Source of the DNA: JAGLCY01 sp965369705 | GTDB lineage: Bacteria > Krumholzibacteriota > Krumholzibacteriia > LZORAL124-64-63 | Length of the DNA: 34,445 nucleotides | Reading direction: 5' to 3' | Assembly: GCA_965369705.1 (NCBI GenBank) | Contig: CBDURF010000011.1 | Span: forward strand, 1 to 34,445 | In this document: in pieces, positions 7,604 through 16,484 of the stretch | Layout of the letters: the number at the start of each line of letters is the position of its first letter | How positions within the stretch are numbered: position 1 is the first letter of the stretch | Notes under the pieces: generated by a model | What the model saw: only the letters and a program-made list of their open reading frames with translations | Database searches by the model: none | Told to the model about the DNA's origin: nothing | Position numbers and translations under genes: made by a program

Positions 7604-9322
7604 ATGAGAAGCATTCGCATTATCATGATGTTGATGTTGGTGGGAATCCTGGTTGCCGGTTGCAGCCAGGAAGCCGACATGACCGCACCTGACACCCAGA
7701 CCGGCTATGACAAGGACGGTACTGAAGAACTCGGTGTTCCGAGTATCTTCATCGCCGATGGGTCCGGTTTCCTGGAGGGCGGGGTCGGCATGGTCGACAC
7801 CGACACCGGCAACTTCGACATTACCGTGCCGATGGGCGCCACGGTCGTGCAGGTTCTCCTGTATTGGGAGGGCGGTACCACCGGCACCGATGGCGACGAC
7901 ACCATTTCGGTCAACGGGACTTCGATCACCGGCATGCAGATCGGTGGGCCGACCAATTTCTTCGAAAACTACAATTTTTACGCCTATCGGGCCGACATCA
8001 CGGCCGAAGGCATGGTTGCTCCCGGGCTGAACAGTTTCGAAATCACCGACTTCGATTTCGATTTCTCCGCCAGCACGTTGGATGAAAACAACGGCGCCGG
8101 GATCCTGGTCATCTACGATGACGGCAACATGGCCGACCTGTCGCTGTTTGACGGTCTGGACATGGCGTACTTCAATTTCGCCGGGACCCTGAACAGCACC
8201 GTACCCAAGACCTTCACCTTCAACGCCGAAGGCGCGGACCGGGTCGCGGATCTGGTCGTGTTCGCCGGCAGCGTCGGCGAGAACCGTCCGAACCAGATCA
8301 AGGTCACCACCATCGCCGGCGACCAGATCTTCGACAACATCCTCGGCAGTTCCGAGGGAGATCTGTGGGATTCCCATGTCCTGGCGGTCAACGTGCCCGC
8401 CGGCGCGACCGAACTGACCGTGGAACTGATCTCGGTGAACAGCACCAATCCCCGCGGCGCCTCCATGGCCTGGGTCGGCACCGGCCTGTCCGTGCCCGTG
8501 ACCCCGCTGGCCTGCATCGGTGATTACGTGTGGTACGACACGAACATGGACGGCATCCAGGACGACGGCGAGATGGGTGTTCCCGATGTGGAGGTCCTGC
8601 TGCAGGACTGCCAGGGCGGCACAATCTCGGCGATGTTCACCGACGCCGACGGCTACTACATGTTCTGCGAACTGGAGCCGGGCGACTACAACATCCACTT
8701 CATGCTGCCCGGCGGCTACGTCTTCAGCCCGATGAACCAGGGCGGCGATCCGGCCAAGGACAGCGATGCGGATCCGGCCACCGGTACGGCCGTCTGCACC
8801 ACCCTTGATCCCGGCGAGAATGACATGACCTGGGACGCGGGTATCTACATGCCGGTCGAAGAGGGTTGCACCCGGACCATCGGCTTCTGGAAGAACTGGA
8901 CCGGCCTGGGTCCCCAGGACGACGTTCTGAGCCAGTACCTGCCCATCACCCTCGGTGACGCGGGTGGAACCAAGAGCCTGGACGTGACCGATGTCTACAT
9001 CGCGGTGGATGTCCTGGAGATGAAGACCTACGGCAAGAACAACAACGGCATCACCAAGCTGTACGCCCAGCTGCTGGCCTCGAAGCTCAACTTCGCCGCC
9101 GGCGCCAGCGACAGCGCTGTCGCGGACTACGTGACCGACGCCGACGCTTTCCTGGCCGACCATGACTACATGGACTGGAACGGTCTGAGCGACGACGACA
9201 AGGACATGGTCATGATGTGGCAGGGATCCTTCGACGACTACAACAACGGGGACATCGGCCCCGGACATTGTGACGACGATGACGACGATTTCGACGACAA
9301 AGCCACGAGTTTGTTCAAGTAG
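7604..9322 (+). CDS. Surface lipoprotein with SdrD/Cna_B-like domain, paralogue 2
   Basis: A 572-residue paralogue of the preceding gene. The lipobox is LVAGC with Cys at 20 and CSQE directly after, as in paralogue 1. The shared N-terminal beta region (GGVGMV, YWEGGTTG, GGPTNFFENY, YRADIT, DFDFDFSA, LVIYDDG) runs to about residue 300 and the Cna_B/SdrD-like domain (CIGDYVWYDTNMDGIQDDGE) from about 303 to 415. The C-terminal module starts CTRTIGFWKNW near 421, a motif seen in other secreted proteins of unknown role, and ends with a run of Asp then ATSLFK. The ATG at 7604 is chosen because AAGGAGG lies 8 nt upstream; two upstream in-frame ATG codons (7574, 7586) lack such a site. The gene has its own promoter and terminator, so the pair is not a simple operon. 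Function unknown. Confidence 0.85.
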   Translation: MRSIRIIMMLMLVGILVAGCSQEADMTAPDTQTGYDKDGTEELGVPSIFIADGSGFLEGGVGMVDTDTGNFDITVPMGATVVQVLLYWEGGTTGTDGDDTISVNGTSITGMQIGGPTNFFENYNFYAYRADITAEGMVAPGLNSFEITDFDFDFSASTLDENNGAGILVIYDDGNMADLSLFDGLDMAYFNFAGTLNSTVPKTFTFNAEGADRVADLVVFAGSVGENRPNQIKVTTIAGDQIFDNILGSSEGDLWDSHVLAVNVPAGATELTVELISVNSTNPRGASMAWVGTGLSVPVTPLACIGDYVWYDTNMDGIQDDGEMGVPDVEVLLQDCQGGTISAMFTDADGYYMFCELEPGDYNIHFMLPGGYVFSPMNQGGDPAKDSDADPATGTAVCTTLDPGENDMTWDAGIYMPVEEGCTRTIGFWKNWTGLGPQDDVLSQYLPITLGDAGGTKSLDVTDVYIAVDVLEMKTYGKNNNGITKLYAQLLASKLNFAAGASDSAVADYVTDADAFLADHDYMDWNGLSDDDKDMVMMWQGSFDDYNNGDIGPGHCDDDDDDFDDKATSLFK

Positions 9323-9340
9323 GAATATTCCTGCACAACC

Positions 9341-9378
9341 AGTGCCCGTGGACGGTTAACGTCCGCGGGCACTTTTTT
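9341..9378 (+). terminator. Strong intrinsic terminator after lipoprotein gene 2
   Basis: AGTGCCCGTGGACG (9341-9354) pairs with CGTCCGCGGGCACT (9360-9373) over 14 bp with one G-U pair, loop GTTAA, followed by six T ending at 9378. Confidence 0.9.
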
Positions 9379-9491
9379 GTTTATCCCGGGTTCAACCCTT
9401 TTGCTTGTATGGTCCGCGAGGTGGAGGTAGTCTTGCGGCAACCGGATGCAACCGTCACGTCATTTTTCCACCGGCCCGGGAGAGAACCGCC

Positions 9492-10103
9492 ATGAACAAA
9501 TTCGCACACATTGCCAGCCTGTTTGTCCTGCTCATCCTGTTGTTGCCGCTGACCGCCGGCGCCATTGTCGAACCCGGCACGGAAATGGAATACGACGACA
9601 CCGTGACCATCGAGGCGGGGGGCGCCAGCCACACCCTGACCGTCACCGGGGTGGGCCTGCGGGAAAAAACCTTCATGAAGTTCAACGTCTACGTCATCGT
9701 TTCCTACGTGGCCGAGGACGCCAAACTGGAAGATGATCAGGGCGAGGCCCTGCTGAACCTGGATGCCCCCAAGATGATCCGGATGGACCTGGTGCGGGGC
9801 TTCAGCCGGGAAAAGCTCGTCAACGCCTTCAAGGATGTCATCGAAGAGAATTACGACGACCTGTCGGCCTTCGCCGCGGACATGGATGAATTTTTCGCCT
9901 ACTTCAAGAACGACGCGGAGGAAGGCGACATACTCATCTTCACGTACATTCCCGGTGTAGGATTGAAGACGGTCCTGAACGGCGAGGAACAGGGCGTTAT
10001 TTCGAATTTCGAGTTCGTCAAGGCCCTGTGGACGGTGTGGTTCGGCGAGGAGCCGGCCAACGACGGCCTGAAGGAGGATCTGCTGGTCCGGGTCGCTTCC
10101 TAG
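9492..10103 (+). CDS. Exported chalcone-isomerase-fold protein
   Basis: A 203-residue protein with a clear signal peptide (MNKFAHIASLFVLLILLLPL then TAGA). The mature part matches the bacterial chalcone-isomerase-like family: a beta-strand start (LTVTGVGLREKTFMKFNVYV), MDLVRGFSREKLVNAFKDVI, then YIPGVGLKTVLNGEEQGVI and FVKALWTVWFGEEPAND, the typical ending of the family with a substrate-pocket W-x-G pattern. Bacterial members are mostly exported and of unknown activity; flavonoid isomerisation should not be assumed. The ATG at 9492 follows GGGAGAGAA. The gene stands alone, convergent with etfBA, with a shared bidirectional terminator. Confidence 0.8.
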   Translation: MNKFAHIASLFVLLILLLPLTAGAIVEPGTEMEYDDTVTIEAGGASHTLTVTGVGLREKTFMKFNVYVIVSYVAEDAKLEDDQGEALLNLDAPKMIRMDLVRGFSREKLVNAFKDVIEENYDDLSAFAADMDEFFAYFKNDAEEGDILIFTYIPGVGLKTVLNGEEQGVISNFEFVKALWTVWFGEEPANDGLKEDLLVRVAS

Positions 10104-10122
10104 CCCGGCATCGGCGAACATG

Positions 10123-10158
10123 AAAAAGCCGCCGCGGCGATTTGCCACGGCGGCTTTT
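10123..10158. terminator. Bidirectional intrinsic terminator between convergent genes
   Basis: AAAGCCGCCG-C-GGC and GCC-A-CGGCGGCTTT form a 13-bp stem with one mismatch around GATTT, with A5 on the left and T4 on the right, so it can serve both the chalcone-isomerase-like gene and etfBA. Confidence 0.8.
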
Positions 10159-10196
10159 ACGTGCCCAGGCCCAGGTTCCCCTCCGCCCGTCGTTGG

Positions 10197-11168
10197 TCAA
10201 CTCCTGATCTTGCCTACCTCGTCCGTCAGTGCCGGTAAGATATCGAACAGATCAGCGACAACGCCGAAGTCCGCCACCTTGAAGATGGGGGCGTTGGCGT
10301 CCTTGTTGATCGCCACGATGCACTTGCTGCTGCTCATCCCGGCCAGGTGCTGGATGGCGCCGCTGATGCCGCAGGCGATGTAGAGGTTCGGACCGACGGT
10401 CTTGCCGGTCTGTCCGACCTGGTGGGCGTAGTCCACCCAGCCGGCGTCGACGATGGCTCGGCTGGCGCCGGCGGCCGCGCCCAGGGAATCGGCCAGCTTC
10501 TCGATCAGTTCGAAATTCTCGGAGCCCTTGATGCCCCGACCGCCCGAAACGATGATCTCTGCTTCGGTCAATTCGACTTTCCCGCCGTCGCCGGACTCGA
10601 TGCGCTCCACGACTGCCTTGGGGCTGATGCCGGCGGTGCCCGCCTCGAAGGTCTCGCCGGCCGCCGGCGCGGCTTTTTCCTTGAGGATGAAGGCGTTGGG
10701 CCGGATGCCCACCACGGTCATGGCCGATTTGGGGGTCACATCGGCAAAGCACTTGCCCGCGAAGATGGGCCGCCGCACTTCCCAACCGCCCTCGTATTTG
10801 AGGCCCACCGCGTCGCTGATGCACGCGCATTCCAGCTTGGCGGCGACCTTGGGACCGAGATCCTTGCCCATGGCCGTCGAACCGATGAGCAGGATATCCG
10901 GCCCGGCGGACTTGCAGAAAGCAGCCAGGGCGGTCCCGTAGATTTCACTGTTGTACTGGTTGAATTCCTCGCCGGAGGCCGAGAAGACCTTGTCTGCTCC
11001 GTACTTTCCGGCTTCGGCGGCAGCGGTGGACGGATCGCCGCCCAGGAAAACGCCCCACACTTCGCCGCCGACGGCGTCGGCGATCCGGCGGGCTTCACTC
11101 ATCATCTGCCAGGCGACCTTCTTGAGGACGCCGTCCCGCTGTTCGATGAATACGGCAATGTTCGGCAT
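10197..11168 (-). CDS. etfA: Electron transfer flavoprotein alpha subunit
   Basis: EtfA, 323 residues, the FAD-carrying subunit of the soluble ETF heterodimer. It collects electrons from acyl-CoA and related dehydrogenases and delivers them to a membrane quinone oxidoreductase, here plausibly the protein at 834-2846. The N-terminus (IAVFIEQRDGVLKKVAWQMMSEA) is typical, and the C-terminal FAD domain is fully canonical: VSGGRGIKGSENFELIEKLAD, GASRAIVDAGWVDYAHQVGQTGKTVGP, then ACGISGAIQHLAGM and AINKDANAPIFKVADFGVVADLF. GGGGAG precedes the ATG. It follows etfB by 45 nt in one operon and ends at a bidirectional terminator. Confidence 0.97.
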   Translation of the reverse strand: MPNIAVFIEQRDGVLKKVAWQMMSEARRIADAVGGEVWGVFLGGDPSTAAAEAGKYGADKVFSASGEEFNQYNSEIYGTALAAFCKSAGPDILLIGSTAMGKDLGPKVAAKLECACISDAVGLKYEGGWEVRRPIFAGKCFADVTPKSAMTVVGIRPNAFILKEKAAPAAGETFEAGTAGISPKAVVERIESGDGGKVELTEAEIIVSGGRGIKGSENFELIEKLADSLGAAAGASRAIVDAGWVDYAHQVGQTGKTVGPNLYIACGISGAIQHLAGMSSSKCIVAINKDANAPIFKVADFGVVADLFDILPALTDEVGKIRS

Positions 11169-11213
11169 GTCTGAACTCCCCTCGGCCCGTAGGCCGGTTT
11201 GAAAACGCAGGAC

Positions 11214-11993
11214 TTAAATCACCTTGGCTTCTTCATGAAGCAGGCGGGCCAGTTCCTTGGCGGCCGCGGCCGGTTCCTCGGCCTCGACCAGTTTGCATGC
11301 GGCCCGCGACGGCGGCGGGGAGTAGAGCTTGATCTCGACCAGGCTGGCAGGGACTTCGATGCCCAGGTCCGCGCAGGTCAGTGTCTCCATGGGTTTCATG
11401 CCGGCCTTCATGATGTTGGGCAGGCTCGGCAGGCGGGGTTCGTTCAATCCCTTCTGGCAGGTCAGCACCGCTGGCAGGGAGGCGGTGACGACTTCCTTGC
11501 CGCCTTCGATCTCGCGGTGGGCGGTGAGTGATCCGTCGGCCAATTCCAGTTGGGTGATGATCGACACGTGGGGCAGCCCCATCTTTTCGGCCACCATGAT
11601 GCCGATCTGGCCGCTGTCGTCGTCGATGGCCTTGACGCCGAACAGGATCAGATCATAGGAGTCGCGTCCCAGGGCCGCTGTCAGGACCGTGGAAAGGGCG
11701 GACTGGTCGACTCCGTCCAGGGCAGGATCGGTGATGATCACGGCCTTGTCACAGCCCACGGCCAGACAATCCTTCTTGAGGGTTTCCTTGACGGTGTCAG
11801 GCCCGATGGTGATGGCCGTCACTTCGACCCCTTCACCGGCCTCCTTGATCTTGATGGCCTCCTCGACGGCGTAGGCGTCGGAGGGATTCAGGACCCGGGT
11901 GAACCCGGACCTGTCCAGCTCGGTTGCCGGCGCTGGCAGATTGATCCTGGTTTCCGAATCGGGAACCTGTTTCACACATACGGCTATCTTCAT
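11214..11993 (-). CDS. etfB: Electron transfer flavoprotein beta subunit
   Basis: EtfB, 259 residues, the AMP-binding partner of EtfA. It begins MKIAVCVKQVPDSETRINL, the typical family start. LNPSDAYAVEEAIKIKE, ITIGPDTVKETLKKDCLAVGCDKAVIITDP, FGVKAIDDDSGQIGIMVAEKMGLP and the recognition-loop-like stretch VLTCQKGLNEPRLPSLPNIMKA all follow in order. The ATG at 11993 has GGAGG about 5 nt upstream; an in-frame TTG 34 codons upstream lies inside the -35 box and is not used. It is the first gene of the etfBA operon, with a good promoter at 12067-12095. Confidence 0.97.
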   Translation of the reverse strand: MKIAVCVKQVPDSETRINLPAPATELDRSGFTRVLNPSDAYAVEEAIKIKEAGEGVEVTAITIGPDTVKETLKKDCLAVGCDKAVIITDPALDGVDQSALSTVLTAALGRDSYDLILFGVKAIDDDSGQIGIMVAEKMGLPHVSIITQLELADGSLTAHREIEGGKEVVTASLPAVLTCQKGLNEPRLPSLPNIMKAGMKPMETLTCADLGIEVPASLVEIKLYSPPPSRAACKLVEAEEPAAAAKELARLLHEEAKVI

Positions 11994-12066
11994 GGTTCCT
12001 CCCGGGGGCAGATAATCGGCCCCGTCTCGGTACAGATAAAGAGGGACTGGGGATTCACGTTCTTCC

Positions 12067-12095
12067 ATAATAAAAGGTGGCTTTGCGGCAGTCAA
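12067..12095 (-). promoter_or_regulatory. Sigma70-type promoter of etfBA
   Basis: On the minus strand TTGACT (12095-12090), a 17-bp spacer and TATTAT (12072-12067). Transcription would start near 12060, about 67 nt before the etfB ATG. No copy of the 759-782 palindrome is present here, so etfBA and the oxidoreductase gene do not share that visible operator. Confidence 0.7.
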
Positions 12096-12227
12096 TGAAC
12101 CAACAACCCGGTTTCACCTTGCGACGAATGGAAAATTCCGGAATCTTTGTATGCTGAAGTGCGTATGGATCCGATCCAGTCGACCTTGACGACCGATATT
12201 TTCGCAACCTGATTGAAATGAAAGGAA

Positions 12228-13382
12228 ATGAGCAAGATGGCCTGGAACCGAAGAGCCGGCCGGAGGGGTGTTCCCGCGTGGCTGATTGTAACGTCCGCCT
12301 TTCTCCTCCTGGCAGCCGCAGGTTGTGGTGATGCGGGGGACGAGCAGACGGCCCAGGGGAAACAGGGCGCCGGTCAGCACGACCGGGGTAACCCGGGAGG
12401 GCAGCGGCCCGATCAGCCGGCTATTCCGGTCGCCGTGACCCGCGCGGTCAGCGGTTCCATCTCCAGTTACTACCGGGCCACGGCGACCCTCGAGGCGGAA
12501 AAGGAAGCCCAGATCCTGGCCCGGGTGACAGGGGTCGTGCGGACGCTCCTGGCCGAAGAGGGAGATCATGTCGCTGCTGGCGACCCGCTCCTGGAAATCG
12601 ACAACGACGAATATCGCTACCGCCTGGAACAGGCCGCCGCGTCCACGGCCAACCTGCGGTCCCGCTTCGAGCGGATGGAAAAGATGATGAAGGAGGAACT
12701 GGCCACCGAGGAGGAATTCCAGGCCGTGCGCAGCGAATTGGCCGGCGCCGAGGCCAACGAGGGGCTCGCGCGGCTCGCCCTTTCCTACACCACGGTGACG
12801 GCCACCTTCAGCGGCCGGGTCACCAAGCGGCTGGTGGACGTGGGACAGAATCTGATGGTCGGCGACCCGGTGATGGTCATGGCCGATTTCGATCCCCTGC
12901 TGGCGCGGGTCCACGTGCCCAGCCGTGAATTCAACAAGCTGCAGCGGAATCAGGTGGTCAATCTGGTCCTGGACAGCAGCGAGACCCGCCTGACCGGCCG
13001 GATCAAGCTGATCAGCCCAGTCATCGATCCCACCAGCGGGACCATCAAGCTCACCATCGAGGTGCAGGATTACCCCACCCAAACCCGGCCGGGGGATTTC
13101 GCGCAGGTCCAGATCGTGACCGAGAAACGCGACAACGTGATACTGGTGCCGAGGATCGCGGTTCTGACCGACAAGGGCGAGTCCGTGGTCTACACCCTGA
13201 CCCCGGAGGAAAAACCCACCGCCGAACGGCGCATCGTCGAAGTCGGGTTCACCGATGACGACCATGCCCAGATCCTGTCGGGGCTTGCGGTGGGCGAACA
13301 GGTGGTCGTCAAGGGTCAGCGTTCCCTCAAGAACGGGTCGCCGGTGAAGGTCCTCGAGGACGGGATGGGGGCGGGTCGCTGA
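12228..13382 (+). CDS. RND efflux periplasmic adaptor (membrane fusion) lipoprotein
   Basis: The periplasmic adaptor of a resistance-nodulation-division exporter, 384 residues. The signal sequence ends in a lipobox LAAAGC (Cys about 33), so it is anchored as a lipoprotein. The lipoyl/barrel-sandwich domain (ILARVTGVVRTLLAEEGDHVAAGDPLLEID), an alpha-helical hairpin, the second lipoyl half (TATFSGRVTKRLVDVGQNLMVGDPVMVMADF) and the beta-barrel domain with RPGDFAQVQIV are all in order. The ATG at 12228 is only about 2 nt from AAAGGA; the ATG at 12237, three codons on, has better spacing and may be the true start. Its stop overlaps the ATG of the first permease by one base (TGATG), indicating coupling. 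It heads a packed run of five genes to 23407. Confidence 0.92.
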   Translation: MSKMAWNRRAGRRGVPAWLIVTSAFLLLAAAGCGDAGDEQTAQGKQGAGQHDRGNPGGQRPDQPAIPVAVTRAVSGSISSYYRATATLEAEKEAQILARVTGVVRTLLAEEGDHVAAGDPLLEIDNDEYRYRLEQAAASTANLRSRFERMEKMMKEELATEEEFQAVRSELAGAEANEGLARLALSYTTVTATFSGRVTKRLVDVGQNLMVGDPVMVMADFDPLLARVHVPSREFNKLQRNQVVNLVLDSSETRLTGRIKLISPVIDPTSGTIKLTIEVQDYPTQTRPGDFAQVQIVTEKRDNVILVPRIAVLTDKGESVVYTLTPEEKPTAERRIVEVGFTDDDHAQILSGLAVGEQVVVKGQRSLKNGSPVKVLEDGMGAGR

Positions 13383-16300
13383 TGCAGGCGATAGTCAGCT
13401 TGGCGGTCCGGCGGCGGGTCAGCGTGGTTATGACGGTCCTGGCCGTCATCGCCTTCGGGCTGGTCGGTTACAATCGCCTTTCCCTCGAACTGTTTCCGGA
13501 CATTACCTACCCGTCCATTACCGTCCAGACGGAGTTTCCCGACACCGCACCCCAGGAGGTGGAGAACCTGGTCACCCGCCCGGTCGAAGAAGCCGTGGGT
13601 GTTTTACGCGGGTTGCAGACCATCCATTCGGTGTCGCGCGCCGGCATCTCCGAGGTCACCCTGGAGTTCGAGTGGGGAGCGGACATGGACCTGCTTTCCA
13701 TGGAGGTCCGGGAAAAGCTCGACCGGCTGATCATGCCCGAGGAGGCCACCGACCCGGTGGTCCTGCGCTTCGATCCCAGCCTGGACCCCATCATCCGGCT
13801 GGCCCTGGCCGGGGACGGCGATCTGACCACCCTGCGCCGCCTGGCCGACCGGCAGATCAAACAGGATTTCGAAACAGTCAAGGGCGTGGCCGCGGCCGGG
13901 ATCAAGGGCGGACTCGAGGAGGAAATCCAGATCGAGGTCGACCAGGAGAGGTTGGCCGCCTTGGGCATCACCATCGACCGGGTCCGGCAGGTGGTGGGCG
14001 TGAGCAATGTGAACCTGCCCGGCGGGGCCCTGCGCGGGCAGGACAGCCAGTATCTCATCCGGACCATCAACGAATTCCAGGACGTCCAGGAGATCGCCGA
14101 CCTGATCATCGTCCATGCGGACGGCGCCTCGGTGCGTCTGGGTGACGTGGCGACGGTCCGGTGGGGCAGCAAGGATCGCGAGGAGATCACGCGGGTGAAC
14201 GGGCGTGAGTCGGTGGAGATCTCCCTCTACAAGGAAGGCGACGCCAACACCGTGACCGTGGCCCGGCGCCTGCGGGACCGGGTCGCCCAGTGGCAGGACG
14301 GCAAGTTGCCGGAAGGCGCCTCGCTGACGGTGCTGTTCGACCAGTCCCAGTTCATCCAGCAGGCCGTGGACGAGGTGCGCAACGCCGCGGTGATCGGCGG
14401 GATGCTGGCGATCGGCCTCCTGTTCCTCTTTTTGCGGGATGGGCGCAGCACGCTGATCATCGCCTCTTCGATTCCCATCTCCGTGATCGCCACCTTCATC
14501 GCGATGTACAAGATGGATATCTCCCTGAACATCATGTCCCTGGGGGGTCTGACCCTGGGCGTCGGCATGCTGGTGGACAATTCGATCGTGGTTTTGGAGT
14601 CCATCTTCCGCAAGAGGAAGGAGGGCCAACCCCTGTTCGCCGCGGCTGTCAACGGTACCTCCGAAGTGGGGGGCGCCGTGGTGGCCTCCACCCTGACCAC
14701 TGTGGCCGTGTTTCTGCCCATCGTGTTCGTGGAAGGCGTGGCCGGCCAGCTCTTTCGTGATCAAGCCCTGACCGTGACCTTCAGTATCCTGGCCTCCCTG
14801 GTGGTGGCGGTGACGGTGATCCCCATGTTGAGCGCCGCAGGTGGCCGATTGCCTCGAGCGGACCGGGTGTCCGAGGCGCTCGCGGAAGCTCCGACCGGCG
14901 CAAGTCAGACGCGATCCGCCTCCGATCAGACCCTGGGCTGGTTTTCGGTTCTTTACGACGGCCTGCTCAAGGGCGCCCTCAGGATCAGGTATCTCACCCT
15001 GGCCATCGGCTTCGGACTGTTCTTCGCCGCGCTCTGGGCGGCGGGGTTTCTGGGTACCGAACTCATACCCCAGCTCAGTGAGGGCGAGTTCTTCTTCGAG
15101 GTCAAACTTCCCGAGGGAGCCTCCCTGGTCGCCACCGACCGGTCGATCAAGGCGATGGAGGAGGCGGCCGCGGGTGAAACGGCGGTGGACCGGTACTATG
15201 CGACCGTGGGTAGCCGGCTGGTGTCCGGCGGCATGTCCTTGAACACCAAGGCGGAAAACCTGGGCCAGCTGAACCTGGTGATGAAGGACCGTTCCGACAG
15301 CGAGGAAGAACTTGCGGTCGCCGAACGCCTGCGCCGGGAGTTTTCCGCCCTGCCCGACCTGGAAATCAAGTTCGGACGGCCCTCATACTTCAGTCTCAAG
15401 ACTCCCGTCGAGGTGCTCATCTTCGGCGACGACCTGGACCTGCTGCGCTCTTATTCCCTGGAATTGGCGGGCAAGCTGAACACGGTTCCGGGTCTGGTCG
15501 ACGTGCGGTCCTCGCTGGAAGCCGGCAACCCCGAACTCCAGGTCGTCTTCGACCGCGAGCGCCTGGCCTCCTTGGGCCTGGACATGGGCGTGCTTTCGGA
15601 AACCCTGAAGAACAGGGTCCAGGGGGTGGTGCCCACGCGGTTCAAGGAGCAGGATCGCCAGATCGATATCCGCATCCGCAACCGGCCCAGCGACCGGCAA
15701 TCGGTGAACGACGTCCGCAACCTCATCGTGCCGGGCCCGGGGGGCGAACCCTTGCGTCTGCTGTCGGTGGCCCGGGTGACCGAGGACCGGGGCCCCGCGG
15801 AGATCCACCGGCTGCAGCAGCAGCGCGCGGCGGTGGTTTCGGCCAACCTGGAAGGGCGCAGTCTGGGGGCGGCCATCGCGGACGTCAAACGCCTGATGGC
15901 GGCCATGCCCAGGGAAGCCGGCCTGTCCCTTGATCTGGGCGGGCAGAACAAGGAAATGCAGGTGAGTTTCAACAGTCTTCTCTTCGCCATCGGGTTGGCC
16001 ATCTTCCTGGTCTATCTGGTCATGGCGGCGACCTTCGAATCGTTCGTGCACCCCTTTCTTGTCCTGTTCACCATTCCACTGGCGCTGATTGGAGTGGTGG
16101 CCGGCCTGCTGGCGACCTCGACGTCGATCACCGTCATTGTGCTGATCGGCACGGTGATGCTGGTGGGCATCGTGGTCAACAACGCCATCGTGCTCATCGA
16201 CACCATCAACCGTCTTCGCCGCGCCGGCGTTGCCAAGCGCGAGGCGGTGATCCGGGCCGGGCACATCCGGTTACGGCCGATCCTGATGACGACCCTGACG

Positions 16301-16471
16301 ACCATCCTCGGCCTGATGCCCATGGCTCTGGCCTGGGGTGAGGGCGCGGAACTGCGCTCGCCCCTGGCCATCACCGTGGCCAGCGGACTGGCCCTGAGCA
16401 CCCTGCTGACCCTGGTGGTCATTCCCGCGGCCTACCTGTTGGTGCCGTCGCGGGTGAGCAGCGAAGACTGA
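13382..16471 (+). CDS. RND efflux permease 1
   Basis: Inner-membrane proton-driven RND transporter, 1029 residues, full length. The N-terminal helix is followed by LELFPDITYPSITV and the first periplasmic porter loop. In the first helix bundle GLTLGVGMLVDNSIVVLES holds the proton-relay position (D399 then N400, where AcrB has two Asp). The second half has GTELIPQLSEGEFFFEV, the large second loop and VMLVGIVVNNAIVLIDTI, with Val-Asn-Asn rather than the AcrB Lys. This D-N / N-N pattern is common in the SwrC/MdtB-like branch of the HAE families. It overlaps the adaptor by one base and precedes permease 2 by 13 nt. The substrate cannot be inferred. No outer-membrane channel gene is in the window. 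Confidence 0.93.
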   Translation: MQAIVSLAVRRRVSVVMTVLAVIAFGLVGYNRLSLELFPDITYPSITVQTEFPDTAPQEVENLVTRPVEEAVGVLRGLQTIHSVSRAGISEVTLEFEWGADMDLLSMEVREKLDRLIMPEEATDPVVLRFDPSLDPIIRLALAGDGDLTTLRRLADRQIKQDFETVKGVAAAGIKGGLEEEIQIEVDQERLAALGITIDRVRQVVGVSNVNLPGGALRGQDSQYLIRTINEFQDVQEIADLIIVHADGASVRLGDVATVRWGSKDREEITRVNGRESVEISLYKEGDANTVTVARRLRDRVAQWQDGKLPEGASLTVLFDQSQFIQQAVDEVRNAAVIGGMLAIGLLFLFLRDGRSTLIIASSIPISVIATFIAMYKMDISLNIMSLGGLTLGVGMLVDNSIVVLESIFRKRKEGQPLFAAAVNGTSEVGGAVVASTLTTVAVFLPIVFVEGVAGQLFRDQALTVTFSILASLVVAVTVIPMLSAAGGRLPRADRVSEALAEAPTGASQTRSASDQTLGWFSVLYDGLLKGALRIRYLTLAIGFGLFFAALWAAGFLGTELIPQLSEGEFFFEVKLPEGASLVATDRSIKAMEEAAAGETAVDRYYATVGSRLVSGGMSLNTKAENLGQLNLVMKDRSDSEEELAVAERLRREFSALPDLEIKFGRPSYFSLKTPVEVLIFGDDLDLLRSYSLELAGKLNTVPGLVDVRSSLEAGNPELQVVFDRERLASLGLDMGVLSETLKNRVQGVVPTRFKEQDRQIDIRIRNRPSDRQSVNDVRNLIVPGPGGEPLRLLSVARVTEDRGPAEIHRLQQQRAAVVSANLEGRSLGAAIADVKRLMAAMPREAGLSLDLGGQNKEMQVSFNSLLFAIGLAIFLVYLVMAATFESFVHPFLVLFTIPLALIGVVAGLLATSTSITVIVLIGTVMLVGIVVNNAIVLIDTINRLRRAGVAKREAVIRAGHIRLRPILMTTLTTILGLMPMALAWGEGAELRSPLAITVASGLALSTLLTLVVIPAAYLLVPSRVSSED

Positions 16472-16484
16472 GAGGAAACCGGAC

